Assembly: GCA_025526915.1 (NCBI GenBank)
Contig: JAHLKH010000173.1
Coordinates: 1 to 60,155, forward strand
Direction: 5' to 3'
Length of the DNA stretch: 60,155 bases
DNA from: Entophlyctis helioformis
Taxonomy: Eukaryota; Chytridiomycota; Chytridiomycetes; Chytridiales; Chytriomycetaceae
The position numbers and the translations under genes were made by a program. The notes beneath the pieces are model-generated. The model was not told the origin of the DNA. It saw nothing but the letters and a program-made list of their open reading frames with translations, and searched no databases. Positions 23,527 to 35,512 of this stretch are shown here, piece after piece. How positions within the stretch are numbered: the first letter of the stretch is position 1; each line of letters starts with the position of its first letter.

Positions 23527-23552
23527 CACACACACACACACACACACACACA

Positions 23553-23597
<45 letters not shown>

Positions 23598-23598
23598 T
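23527..23598. repeat. Compound (CA)n-(CT)n-(CA)n microsatellite
   Basis: Three uninterrupted dinucleotide blocks directly downstream of the stop at 23489. Such tracts often vary in length between individuals. Confidence 0.95.
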
Positions 23599-23716
23599 CA
23601 ACCTTGTTTAACCCGCCGCTCAGTTTTGTTTTACACTCATACCAGCGATCATCATTGAATGAATCCATTCTGTTTTGGACAATGCCGAGGATGCACACTT
23701 GATACGAACAGCAAGC

Positions 23717-24402
23717 ATGAAGGCTGTTCAAGCGCTGGTCGAGCGGGTGCTTGCACGCATCGAGTCGCGTCCAGACGAAGCAATCAGCCGCGGGCAATGT
23801 GCGTCTGTGGCGCCAGCCCACGCCTGCAATGCAGCCTCAAATGAACGGCAACAGAAACACAAACAACCCGTCGTGCCAGTCTCGGCTGCACCGTGCGATC
23901 GCTGCGCTCTTGCTATGCTCATCTTGATGCTGTCAAGCACGAGGCAGGCAGCACGGCGTCGTTTTCGGCAGTTCTTCAACCCGTCTTGGCAATGTCGGTT
24001 GATTGGCGTGCCAGCAGCAATGCTGGAACCGCAGAGACCGCATATGCCGCATACGCCGCAGGCACAGATGCGGCAGGGCTTGCACCTTGCGGCCTTGTTT
24101 CTCCAAACAGCATGTCGCAACTTGCAGCCGCCATTGCTCGCAGCACGCTGGATATCGCCGCGCTCCACTTTCCAGGCCAAGATCCAGGTTTGGTGGATGG
24201 CAGGACGATGGACTTGCTGATAGGTGTGGCATTGGAGACTAGCGGATGGTCTGCAGTTCCCATTGGCATGGACACGATCAGAGCTCATGTGCGGCTCCTG
24301 CTGGACGACTCTGCAGCAACTCTGCCGCTCGTAAACGTCCCGGCCATATCTTCAGTCATTGTGCAGGTTCCATGTTCGAACGACACAGCAGGTAGTGATT
24401 GA
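23717..24402 (+). CDS. Hypothetical protein (tentative two-exon model)
   Basis: Not recognised and weakly supported. An amphipathic helix MKAVQALVERVLARIESRP starts at 23717 and ends at a GTGCGT donor (exon 23717-23798). The downstream open frame, joined at 23948 by phase, encodes about 150 residues ending at TGA 24400-24402, with helices such as SQLAAAIARSTLDIAALHF and a hydrophobic end VPAISSVIVQVP. The exact acceptor is uncertain because two frames are open across 23890-24220. The model gives 178 residues. The frame is open upstream only from 23661, so an earlier exon is possible. Confidence 0.35.
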
Positions 24403-24702
24403 ACTCGAGACGACACGATCTACTTTTCTTACATGACGTCAATTGTTTGAAATTCGTAAGACAGTGCCACTGTTCGATTATCACCTTGCCACCAAACGCC
24501 AACACTCGCTGTCGGTCGGCCAGCCGTCACGGACATTGGATACCTGGCAGCAGACTCCCGGATATTAATACCAGCGTGAATAGAAATAGGGCCGCCTGCT
24601 CCCCGTGCTCACCAGGCCCGACCATTGGCATCCGTAGGCATACCAGCCGGCTTAACGACCAGCTAAACAGCCGCAACTCCAGTCACGCAACTACGCCACG
24701 AC
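24403..24702. other. Upstream region of the cyclase-like gene
   Basis: 300 bp without a convincing exon. It is relatively AT-rich around 24420-24480 (CTTACATGACGTCA includes a CRE-like TGACGTCA at about 24434-24441), which is compatible with a promoter. Confidence 0.4.
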
Positions 24703-27700
24703 ATGTCGCATCAAAACGAAGGCGCTTACCTGCCAAAGTTTGTGTCCAAGCAGGTCCGATCGTTTTGCAAGCGCAAGCAATCGTCCCATGGCTCGCCGTT
24801 TTCCCCGCAACGCTTTGGCAGCGGTGCGGGCGGTGCGGGCGGAGGTGCTGTGACTCGGCGCAACTCGTACCGCATGGCACAAACCTTGGGCAGTATGGCG
24901 TCTCTGTCCAAAACGCGACCACAGCAATCGGCATCGATTCGCGAGAGTTTGGCGGATGGCTATACCAGCATGCTTGGGTCCACGGAGAGCGTCGCCGAAT
25001 CGCTGTCGTCGGACCTGGGCGATCTTGAGGAGCCGCCAGAGATCGAAGAGACCGCAGGCGCCTGTGCGGTGATTGAGATCGTTGGGTACAGTGCGCTCAT
25101 TGAAAGTCTCGGCAGACGCGGCAATGTACCCTCTCACGTTGTTGCACGGTCTCTCGAGAGCTACTTTAACAAGGTAATCGCCAGTATGCAGTTGTCATGG
25201 ATCTATTCTGTCTACATTCTGACCCGATCTGTATCGTGCGGCTCTCGATCCTCTCAGATTATCGACATCATCGAAGAATGCCGCGGAGACATTGTAAAGT
25301 AAGCGCCTCACTTGCAGTTGCTTCGTGGCCGGTGCAGCCAACTTGTCCCTTTTGTTGACTGATTGGCATGTCCAGATTTGTTGGGGATACCATCGTGGTG
25401 GTGTGGCGCTGCAACAACGACTACGAGCCGCCCACGTCGCAGAGCGTGTCTCGCATCATTCTCGATGAATGCAAGCGCGAGATGGACTTTCACGACGAAG
25501 AGGCCGAGGAAGACGACTACTTTGTCGGCGACTCGCACGAGATGCTCAAAAAGCACTCGGTGGTTTCTGACTGCGTCATGACGGCCATTGTCTGCTGCAT
25601 GCTGTGCAACAACTTTCTGAGCCAGTCCGAGATCTGGGCACTGGAAGACATCTCGGCCGAGTTCCAGGGTCTCAAGTTCCATGCGCGCAGCGTGATTGGA
25701 TGCGGATCGATTCTGGACGCTCACGTTGGTGTGCGCGGAATCCGAATGGACAGCATTTTGATGGGCGGCGCATACAATGCCACGCAAGAATGCCTGCTGG
25801 ACAAGATCCAAAAGGACGAGATTGGCGTTGGCGGCGGTGCGTTCATGATGGTCATTGATCGGCTGAGGCACGCAGGCGTGGCGGCCAAGATCCGCGGCAA
25901 GTCGTTTGTTCTTGAGCAGCCTGGCGCTGGACTGTCCGAATTGCAAGGCCTGGCGCGGGTCTGGACGGAGCGGATAGTGTACGCCGATGTGCAGACAGAC
26001 TACGCGGCCATGGGCACGCTGCTCGAGAGCTACCTGTCAGACGGCGCAGCGTTCTACTTGCGGACACTTCGCAAGCAGCGAAGAGGGCTGATGCTGTTTG
26101 GTGGTGCGTGGACAGCCACTGCCGTTGTCGCCATTCGACTCAAGCCGGAGGTCAAGATCATCGGGAACATTCGGGGCATGAACAGCAGCACGAATGTCGG
26201 GATGGGAGGTGTAGATAATGGCGCAAGCAGAAACAGCACAGGCGGTGCGAGCACAAGCGGGGCATCGAATGTCGACACCAGTGCAAGCCAGGCGCAAATC
26301 GACAGTGTTGACGATGCTCTGGACGTGTCCAAGGAGACGCAGCGTGTTCTTGCCGTGGTGCTCAAGTGCTGCCGCAAGTACAGCATGATCATGCACCGGG
26401 TGGTATCAAATCCCGATGGCACATTCAACGTCCTCTGTGCTTTAGGTGGCATCTGGTCTGGAGGAGAAAGGGTGAGCAGATAGTGGCACATACGCCTTGC
26501 CCTTACTGTGACGCGATCGCATTGCTCATGTTTGGCTTTTACAGGAAAGAGAGGTCGTTGCAGTCAAGATGGCTTTGGCGACACGAGACGCGCTTGCGCG
26601 ATCCCAGCTCAAGACAGAGGTGCACAGCTACTTTGCCATCGCCACAGGGCTTGCCTACGAGGGCCTTCTTGTAAACCGCCACCGGTGCGAGTTTCGGGTC
26701 GTTGGTGACTTTATCAATGCCGCGGAAGAATTGGTGGGCCATTGCCAATGTTGCAGCTTACAGCAGTCGGGTGAAAAGCATGGCAACTAACCAGTCGGCG
26801 CTCGACAGACGCGTCGCATGACAACCAACAAGGCCATTCTCGTGGACAAGAACATGTACAGCACGTGCAAGACGACACATATCTCGGGCTACTTTTATCC
26901 TCTGACAGACACACAGCAGCTCATGAACATGTTCAACGGCGAGTTGCCGCAAGGCCACTTTGACCAGGTTTTTGAAGTTGCACCTCGATCTGCAACCTTT
27001 TCCACATCCAAGACATTCGGTCGGATGCAAGAGGCAACCACCACAGCCTCGCCAAAGGACTCGGTTGCGTTCCGCGACGAGACGGACAAGATCAACCGCG
27101 TGTGCACTGCTGCTGCGTATGCCAAGAACCACATGACTATCCTCATTGAAGGGACCCAAGGTACGCTGGGCTGAATGTATACCTGTGCTGCACTTTGTTT
27201 GGCTGTCACTTGACAATCACATGTTGGCTATAATACTGCACGACAGGGTCGGGCAAAACAAGTCTGTTGAATCGCGCCAGGATATCACTCGAAAAGACTG
27301 GATTCGCGCTGTGCATGGCAGAGGCACGGGAGCACGAGTCTTATCGGCAGCCCTTGTACCCTTACACGCTCATTGTTCCGCAACTGCTCGACCTTATCGA
27401 TCTGGTCGCTGAGCCGCGAAACAGCACAGGAGTCTCGACCGTCCCCGTCATGAGCACGAATGATGCTAGCCCCGCCGGCATCTACAAGGCAAATCGACCA
27501 ATGAGTGCGGCTCAGGTGCAGGTGCCGATCATCAAGAGCACCAACTGGGACAGCTCCGAGAATCTAGGCAGCGGGAACATCAAAAACACCAGCAGCAAGA
27601 CCGATCTGAATAGCTCAGGGAATAGCAGTTTTGGACCGTTCCGCATGAAGCATCAGGCACACCACGCCTCGGGTACGTCGGCGTTTAGCCGCAACAACGG

Positions 27701-30700
27701 ACTTCCCAAGCTCGCCATCAACCCACATGTCAAGGATCTAAGCGCCAGCTCAGCAGCGCCGCTCACGCCGGCCATGTCGAATGCATCCATTCTCCTGCAC
27801 AAGTCCAAGATCAACTTTGGCAAGTTCATCCACAAGGCCAAGAAGGGACGCGTGGCTCCCAGCACCGACGGCTCTGGATCGGACGGCGACAAGAACTACC
27901 TGGGTCAGGCCGGCGACGCGTCCGACGGCAGCAAGACGAGCGGCATTGGCGGCAGCAACCTCACAGGCCGACGCATCAATCTGATGCAGTTCCTTAGTCT
28001 TAACCAAACCCAAAACTCGAGCCAGGGTCGCGGCGGTATCGGCCAAAGCCAGCAGGCGCAGTCGTTTTCCCAACAGCAATCACAGCCGCAGCAACAGCAG
28101 CAACAACAGCAGTACTCTTATCAAAAGCTTGTGGACACGCTTCGAAACTGCCTTTCCAAGGCCGGAGAAGATCCAGATGCCACACTTCCCCTGCTGAATG
28201 CAGTCATGCTCCCAGAGATCCCTGATACGAACGAGACCAAGAATCTGGCGCCGGACGGACGGACGTTTCTGCTTGCCAACCTGGTTGTGCGGATTGTCAA
28301 GCGGATAACAGAGTCGCATCGACTGGCCATTATCATTGACGATTCCCAGTGGATGGTGCGTGGATGTCCATTGCCATTCAATGCACGCTCGTCTTGACTC
28401 GGAGGAGTAGCTGACTGTCATTCCTGCTACGAAATGGTGGCGATTGCATGTTGTTCATACAGGACTCGGTATGTACGCATGCGTGAGCTGTGGCTGGTTG
28501 ATCCCGATCAACTCAACAAGATTGCGACTGACAACACGAACAGGCGAGCTGGCAGATCACGATGCAGATCATCAGACGATGTGAACGGGTGAGCCCATAT
28601 GCCTGCATATTCAGATCGCCATGTATGCAAAGCCAGCTGGCACATGGTGCACCATGCTCACGCCTAGTCCTTGTGGTGACAGGCGCTTGTGGTCCTGGCT
28701 TCGACTACAACATCAGACTATCGGTCGACGCTGCTGTCGCATGTCAAAGAGATGGGACAGACCGAGTTTATCGAGCTGCGCGGATGGAGCACATCCGACA
28801 CGGACCGGTTCATGCAGAGCGTGTTCAGTGACCGTGCCAAGCGAATCAGCAAGGACGTGGTCGACTCTGTCAAGTCGCAGTGCGAGGGTGGGGATGACTA
28901 TGATGCCGAGTGCTGCTGCTGAGCATAGCGAGCCAGCTAGTCATAGGCTGATGCTGACCAACGCTACCTGATGGGAACGCAGGTGTGCCGGCATTCATCG
29001 ACAGCATGTCGCGGTTTCTGGTCGACTACAGCTTCTTATCGTGCGATACGGGCGAGCTAATCTGCAACATTGACACAACAGACTTTGAGCTTCGCCTGCC
29101 CAGCACATTTTCCAGTCTGGTGCTGTGGCAGTACGACCATATCCGATCCAAAGAGTTCCAGCGGTTTCTTCGATGCGCCGCCATGATCGGCCGCAACTTT
29201 TCTCTCGAGGAAGTCGGCGCCATTTGGAACGAGGCCAACGCGGTCGGCGATGCACCTCTGGCTGGGCAGTCGGATGGGTTTTCGCGGCAGGCATCGATCC
29301 AGCGGCTGGCTGCACTCATCAAGATCTACGACATGTTTGACATGATCGAGCAGCGTACCTTTGACGACCAGTACATGGATCCCAACTATCCCTTCCGGAC
29401 GTGGTACTGCTTCCGGCATAGCGCAGTGCGGGAGGCCATCTACAAGGAGCGACTGTCCGACTCTGAGAGACGAGCACGGCATCTTAAGCTTGTGCGGTTC
29501 TATGAGCGGCAGCTCACAGACGAGACCGAGACAATCTACATCCCACTCATCTGTGATCACCACCGCGGCGCCGAGCTGACGGACCGGACATCGATTCTCA
29601 AACGCATCCAGTACATGGTGATGCTGGGCACGTACTTGTGTTCGGTCCCGGAAGCGTTCATGGAAACACGCGAGATCTTCAACAGCATTGTCAACATTGT
29701 GGTCGAGTACAATCTTGCCGACGACCTCGGCCCATCCATCATCAGCGAAGTGCATCTCAGACTCGGCGCAGCATACAGCCACGGCTTGTCTGACCAGATC
29801 AGCCGACTGCAAGGCCTGCGGCACCTGCTCATTGCCATCAGTCTTGTGGACTTTTCATGGCCAAGGACGGACACGGACTGGTGGACAATGGTGTGGTGGC
29901 AGGGGTTCATGCTCGGTTGGAACAACATCTTCCGGATCCCCATCAAGCACCAGCGAAGCAAAGTCACCGACAAGCTCTTGTCTGCCTTTGGGCAAGAGAC
30001 ATTCACGATCAACAAGTATCTCGACCGGCTCGAGCGTCTCGAGCCCATGCTGGACATGATGTCGCGGCACCTGTTTGAGACGGACGCGCGTCTTCGAGAC
30101 CAGATTGCGTGCGACCTGCTGTGTCTGAATGTGGCGTTCAAGCTGGGCCGCCATGTGTCCAAGGCAAGGATTCGGCTGCTGACGAGCCTGGCGCTCAAGT
30201 TTTGGTTTGCGGGGCATCTGCGGCTGGCGCTGCTTGTTGCCGAGCGCAGCAAGATGGAGCACAGCCAGCTGTCTGAAGACGAGGTGGATCCGGTCACGTT
30301 TGCATCGAGCACGTCGTTCTTGACGGCCTGTGGAAAGTGGAGCGACGCGCGGAGATGGGCGATCAGAGGGATGGAAGTGTGCCAGCGTGTTGGTAAGTCA
30401 GACTGGCGTGACGATCATGCAGCATGGATAGTACGGCAAGTGGGCTCATTGGCATGCCTTGCAGGTGATCTGAATGGCTGGTTGATATGCAGCCATCAAC
30501 GGTGCTTCATGCTCATCTACGATGGACGGTTCAAGGATGCCCTTGAGCTTGAGAAACAGCGCGGACACGAGTCGCGCATGAACGGCGCGAGTTTTGGCGC
30601 TCTGTGGTCTGATGCAGGTGCGAATCTGCCTCTGACTGCCGCAAGCACAGACGCAAACCAACAGGACGCGCAGGCATTCAGACTGACGCATTGCACATTG

Positions 30701-31742
30701 CGATGGCTTGGCTGCCACAGTTGTTGCGCAGATCCTGCTCCTTCAAGGCGACACGCTGGCAGCGATGCGGTCTCGGATCGACATGGACCGACACTACAAG
30801 CTGGTGCCTCCACAGCTGCGTGCACAGTTCCAGGGCATTTTTGCGCAGCTCGAGTTTGCTGAAGGCAACGTGGACAACTGTCTTGGCTGTGTCGAGCGTG
30901 TCATTGAGCTCATCCCCAAGATCCACTACTCCAACAACCAAGTGTTTTACGGCGTTCTCCTGGGAGTGCTGGCCATGTACTCGATGATTGAGCGCAACAG
31001 TCTCGCGCTGATCCGGCCACGACGGCCCGCGCGGTCTCTGACAAGTCGATCGACACAGCGAACACAGCGGGTGTCGATATCGCCCAGCGTGTCGGGGTCG
31101 GGGTCGACGGCGTCACCATTGGCAAATGGCCCGCCTCCAGCATCACGCGGTCGCCGAGCGAGTCTGGGCGTCCTAGATCTGCATGGTACATTGTCGCTGT
31201 CATCATCGCAGAACCAGGCCCATGGCGCTCCACCGTCGCCGCTACCCAACACGCCTTCATCGCCTCAGCAGCAAGCGTTTGGCAGCATAGCGCGCACCAC
31301 ATCGTCGTCCACTGCAACAGGATCGATTCTGTCGCCGTCGTCCTCGGAAACGTCGTCGCTCAACTTGGCGGGCATGCTGTCGACACCTTCCTTGTCGGTC
31401 GACCGCACGCGCATTCGGCGGCTGGGCATGACGCTGATCAGCGTGCTGCAGCCGTTCCAGGGCCATGCGCTGTGCGAGCCGATGCTGCTGCTCGTGCGCG
31501 GTCTTATTCGGGCCCTGGATGGATCGACCCTGCCCAACCTCATTGACGGACCCACTGCACTGCGCGACTGGGCACACAAGTTTGACAAGAACCCAGAGGG
31601 CGACATGCGGTTCATGGTGGGCGTGCTGGCGATGAAAAGCTGGCGCGTGAGCGGCGAGGCGGCCGAGTGGGAAGGCGAAAAGAAGCTGGCCGAGTCGATA
31701 TTCATGCAACTAGGCATCGAGGGCTGCCTCAAGATTCTGTAG
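24703..31742 (+). CDS. Soluble adenylyl cyclase (ADCY10)-like protein
   Basis: Large multidomain protein of the bicarbonate-regulated class III cyclase family. Twelve exons: 24703-25173, 25258-25298, 25376-26471, 26545-26733, 26809-27160, 27247-28355, 28463-28468, 28544-28588, 28683-28887, 28983-30392, 30465-30617 and 30721-31742, giving 2,032 residues (human 1,610). C1 domain: AVIEIVGYSALIESLGRR, GDIVKFVGDTIVVVW and GVRGIRMDSILMGGAYNA. C2 domain: RRGLMLFGGAWTATAVVAIR, IATGLAYEGLLVNRHRCEF and RVVGDFINAAEEL. Then a P-loop (EGTQGSGKTSLLNRA) with a Walker B-like IIIDDSQWMDS, and a long helical TPR-like region to the C-terminus. A Gly/Ser/Gln-rich insert of about 300 residues sits inside the NTPase. 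Exon 7 is only 6 nt (Asp-Ser). The usual first metal aspartate is Glu here. Confidence 0.88.
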
Positions 31743-31971
31743 TCAGACGTGGAATTAAACCATTGTTCACCCTAGCTGGATCCATTCAGTCGCTGCAAGA
31801 GCACGTTGCGAGGAATAGAGACTGGGCCTGCACATTGGATCTTTATGGCATGGATATGGGATTGGTCGCATGAACAGGGGGCTGCCGCCAGGGTGACGTG
31901 ATTGCTGCTGCTGCAGCAGCTGCTGTTGTTGTTGGTGTCGCAGTTGTGAGTGGCCGAACGCGTCCTCTGTT

Positions 31972-34900
31972 TTACTTCTTGGTGCGCTTGAGCAGCGATG
32001 TCAGCGACGACGGTGGCGCGGCAAGGCTCAAGAAGGGGTGCTGTGGACAGATCAGATGAACGCAGTGTGCAATGAGTACACATTATGGATAGAAGCTGCA
32101 CGCTTGCACATGGCAGGCATACCTCGAGAAGATCGTCTGTCGTGGCGCGCTTGTTCACATCCACTTCCAGACACTTGCCCAGGAAGTTCTTCAAGATGGG
32201 GTTGAGCTTCTCGGGCGACTTGAGTGTTGGCGTGCCGTTGGTGGCAATGAGGTACAGCGCCTTGAGCGGCTCCTCTTCCAGGTAAGGGGGCTCGCCCTCG
32301 ATCATCTCAATGGCCATGATGCCCAGACTCCACACATCGACCTTGGCGCCGTATTCCTTCTGCTTGACAACCTCGGGCGCCATCCAGTAAGGCGTGCCGA
32401 CCATTGTGGCGCGCTTCGAGCGTTCTGTCGACAGCTTGGCACAGAAGCCAAAGTCGGCTGGATGGGCAATCCGCCACGTCAGCAGGCTGGACGAATATTG
32501 GCATCGCTGAGGGGTGGGTCTGGGCAACAACATGAGACGTACTGATTTTGACGTTTCCTTGGCTGTCCAGGAGAACATTGTCGGACTTGATGTCACGGTG
32601 GATGATGCTGCGCGAGTGGAGGTGTTGCAAGCCCTTAACCGTCTGCATGGGAATAGCGTGTTGGTGACAGTGTGCATGGCAAGCCTCCATGACCAAGGGC
32701 AAGAATGGCAAGAGAGAGCATACCTCGTTGCAGACTGCTGCAATCTGGGGCTCCGTCATGCTGTTGTTGTCGATCACATCCGTGAGGGTACCGCCCTCCA
32801 TGAGCTCCATGATCACCCAGAGGTCGCCGCGCACGAGGAAACTGTCGAGGTAGTTGACAATGTTGGGATGCTGACTGTCTCTCATGACGATAATTTCGTT
32901 CACAATCAGCTCCTTGCGCGGCTGGTGGGCAAGATCCATCTGCTTGATGGCGACCTTTTGGTTGCTGGCGTTGTTGCGGGCAATGTACACGGATCCAGAG
33001 GCACTGTACACAGCATGTCGAGCAGGAAAAAAGTAAGCGCACATGGTCATGGGCGATTTCGCAGACAATGTTCAGATGGCCATACCCCTGGCCAATCTTC
33101 TTGACCTTTGCGTAGAGCGTTGTTGGGTCTCCCTTGGACACAATGCTGCCTGAGATTGGGAACAGCGAGGGTTAGACAAACAAACACACAAAACAGCCGA
33201 TGATGCAGACGTACGAAGCTTGTCCATGATCTGGCTCTCGGACATGGTGGAGAGGCGCGGGTCCTTTGGTGCCTTCTTGCGCGGAGCCATGGCAGCAGGA
33301 GCCTCAGCGGCTTGGATGGGAGGCGATGTCGCGCCAGCTGCCGCCGCTGCAACTGCGGATGCCGACATGGGCGGGGGCTTGGGAGCAGATGCCTGTGGCA
33401 TAGCGTTGACGACGGGTGGTGGAGGAGGCATACGGTCCGAGCGCGGGTCGTTGCGGGGATCATTGCGGGGATCATTGCGGGGATCATTGCGAGGGTCGTT
33501 ACGCGGGTCGTTACGGGGATCGTTACGGGGATCGTAACGAGGATCCTGACGAGGGTCGGTGCGCTGGTCATAGCGATCAAACCGCTCTCCGCCCTGTCAT
33601 GTACCCAAGTGTGAGCGAGTGTACACAGTCAAAATGTGCACGATAGCAGACGCGGTACATTTTGCCTGTCGTCGAGCGTGTGAGGCGGCCGAGGGACGAT
33701 TGCAGGACGGACGGGAGGCGCAGGCGAGGCAGGCAAGGCCTTGCCAATAGACTACGCGCAGTCGAAAAGGGCATGTTAGACACGAGCCGGCAGGCGAGCC
33801 AGCCAAGGAAAAGGGCCAGACATGCACGCCAAGCAAAGCGTACATCCATGTTCATGTCCATCATGGACGAGGAGCGGTGCGGCGGACGGCCGCCAGGCAG
33901 CTGGGGCGAGTCTGGTGCAAACGCGTTCATGGGAGACGGCTCGGAGTCGGATCGCGTGAGGCCAGCTGTTTGCATTGCCTCGGCACGCATGGGGGCGATG
34001 TTTTCCGTGTAGAACTCGAGCACATCCAGCACAGCCTGCGGGTTCTTTGTCATTTCCTCCTTGGTGATGGCAGATGATTCAAGCAGCGTCTTCCAGTCTC
34101 TGGGCAGGCCCTACAGTGCGGTGCACACACGTCCGAGCCCGCGGTCAGCGGCATGCTCTGGCTGATTGGCTGGGCAAGACACGACGGCTGCAGGCGAGAT
34201 CTTACAGTGAACACGCCCGAGTTGGGGTCGAAGCCAACGTGCACATTGTGGCTAAAGTTTGTGGGCGTTGAGATGCCCAGAGGCGATCGCTGAAAGAGCA
34301 CAGCAGCAAAGGTCAGTCGGTCGATTCAGGGATGCTCAGCACGCAGCAGAAAAGCAGACAGTTGGCGAGGCAGACATGCAGACGAACAGACTGGACGCAC
34401 CTGGTAGACCTCGTCGATCCACGAATAGAGCTCCTCGTCGCTCTTGCAGGAAATGTAGTAGGTCTTGTCGCGAGTGACCAGCTCGATGCAGTACGGCTTC
34501 AAGTCTGTTCGCTCGACCTTTTCGACTTCTTTGAGGAAGACGAGCGCCAGAGCCTGGTACGTTTGCTGGTGTTGTGCAGTTGTTGTGGTGGTGGTTGTTG
34601 TTGTGGTTGTTGTTGTGGTGGCGGATCGGGCATGCAGCAAGCGGGCACACAATCGGTGGCGTCAGGGTTGGCAACGGACCAGGCCGATGGGCGGTTGTGG
34701 TGCATCAGAGGCGGGCAGACGGACGGGCAGATGGACAGGTGGACAGGTGGACAGGCGGACAGGTGGGCAGTCAGCATGTGCCGTGCGCCAGCCCATCGGC
34801 CAGGCATCCGTGCCCGCCACGCCAGGCTACCAGCCCATGTGCGTGTGGTGTGCAGCGCCGCGTGCAGCCGTCGTCGACAGACACACACATGCAGCAAGAG

Positions 34901-35118
34901 GCACACACAGACACACAACGACGCACGCACGCACGCACGCACAGACAGGCACAGGCACGCATGGACAGACGGCATAGACACATAGGCAGACGCACCTCGT
35001 TTCTGTGAAAGGTCAGCGTCTGCTCGCGCAGCACCAGCCAGCGCTTTGACCAGATAAAGGAGCGCAGGCCGTCTTCCTTGACGGAGACGTAGCCGCGCTT
35101 GACGACCAGCGACGACAT
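31972..35118 (-). CDS. Cla4-type p21-activated kinase, copy 1 (PH-CRIB-kinase)
   Basis: Ste20/PAK serine-threonine kinase activated by Cdc42/Rac. Ten exons: 35118-34996, 34565-34401, 34289-34206, 34110-33844, 33593-33215, 33149-33086, 33003-32724, 32642-32543, 32457-32123 and 32040-31972, giving 621 residues. Domains: an N-terminal PH domain ([20 protein letters not shown]); CRIB/PBD ([32 protein letters not shown]); a disordered linker with eight or so Asn/Asp-Pro-Arg repeats and Pro-rich sites; and a kinase domain with [39 protein letters not shown] and GVP-type end HPFLSLAAP. All catalytic residues are present. It is divergent from NSA2 and convergent with the cyclase-like gene. The paralogue lies at 42594-45937. 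Confidence 0.95.
34570..34620. repeat. GTTGTG-type simple repeat in a PAK copy 1 intron
   Basis: Alternating GTT/GTG triplets occupy the intron just beyond the acceptor of exon 2. On the transcribed strand this is a CAA/CAC tract and could act in splicing. Confidence 0.6.
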
Positions 35119-35512
35119 GTGCGTGTGTGCGTGTCCTGTGTGTGTGTCCTGTGTGTGTGTCCTGTATGTGTGCACAGCGTGCCAAGGTGCACCGCGAGTG
35201 TGCGTGTCAGCCGTGCCGCTGCTCCTCGGTCTGCAGGCCCCCGCCCCAGAGCGTCACGGGCGTCACGGGCGTCACGGGCGTCACGGGCGGCCCACACGAC
35301 CCACAAACGCCACACGCCCTCGCCAGCCGCTCGCTCACCTGCCGCTGGCGCCGCTCAGCACTTGGGCAATTGGGATTTTTGGTTGTTTGCAATTTGCGAT
35401 TTCCACTGTCGATATTTGAAGTGTGTGTCACGTGACAAGCACATAAAACCCCCCAAAATTTGCTTTCTGGTTGTCGCCACAATCGCCCAATTGTCCACCC
35501 CAACCGCTCAAC
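35119..35512. promoter_or_regulatory. Divergent promoter of PAK copy 1 and NSA2
   Basis: 394 bp between opposing starts. It contains the perfect palindrome GTCACGTGAC (35427-35436), an E-box of the Cbf1/USF type, and AAAATTT at about 35455-35461, 50 bp before the NSA2 ATG. AAAATTT resembles the RRPE element of yeast ribosome-biogenesis promoters. The decamer GCAATTTGCG is at 35389-35398, and GTGTGTCCT repeats are at about 35125-35165. Functions are inferred. Confidence 0.5.
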
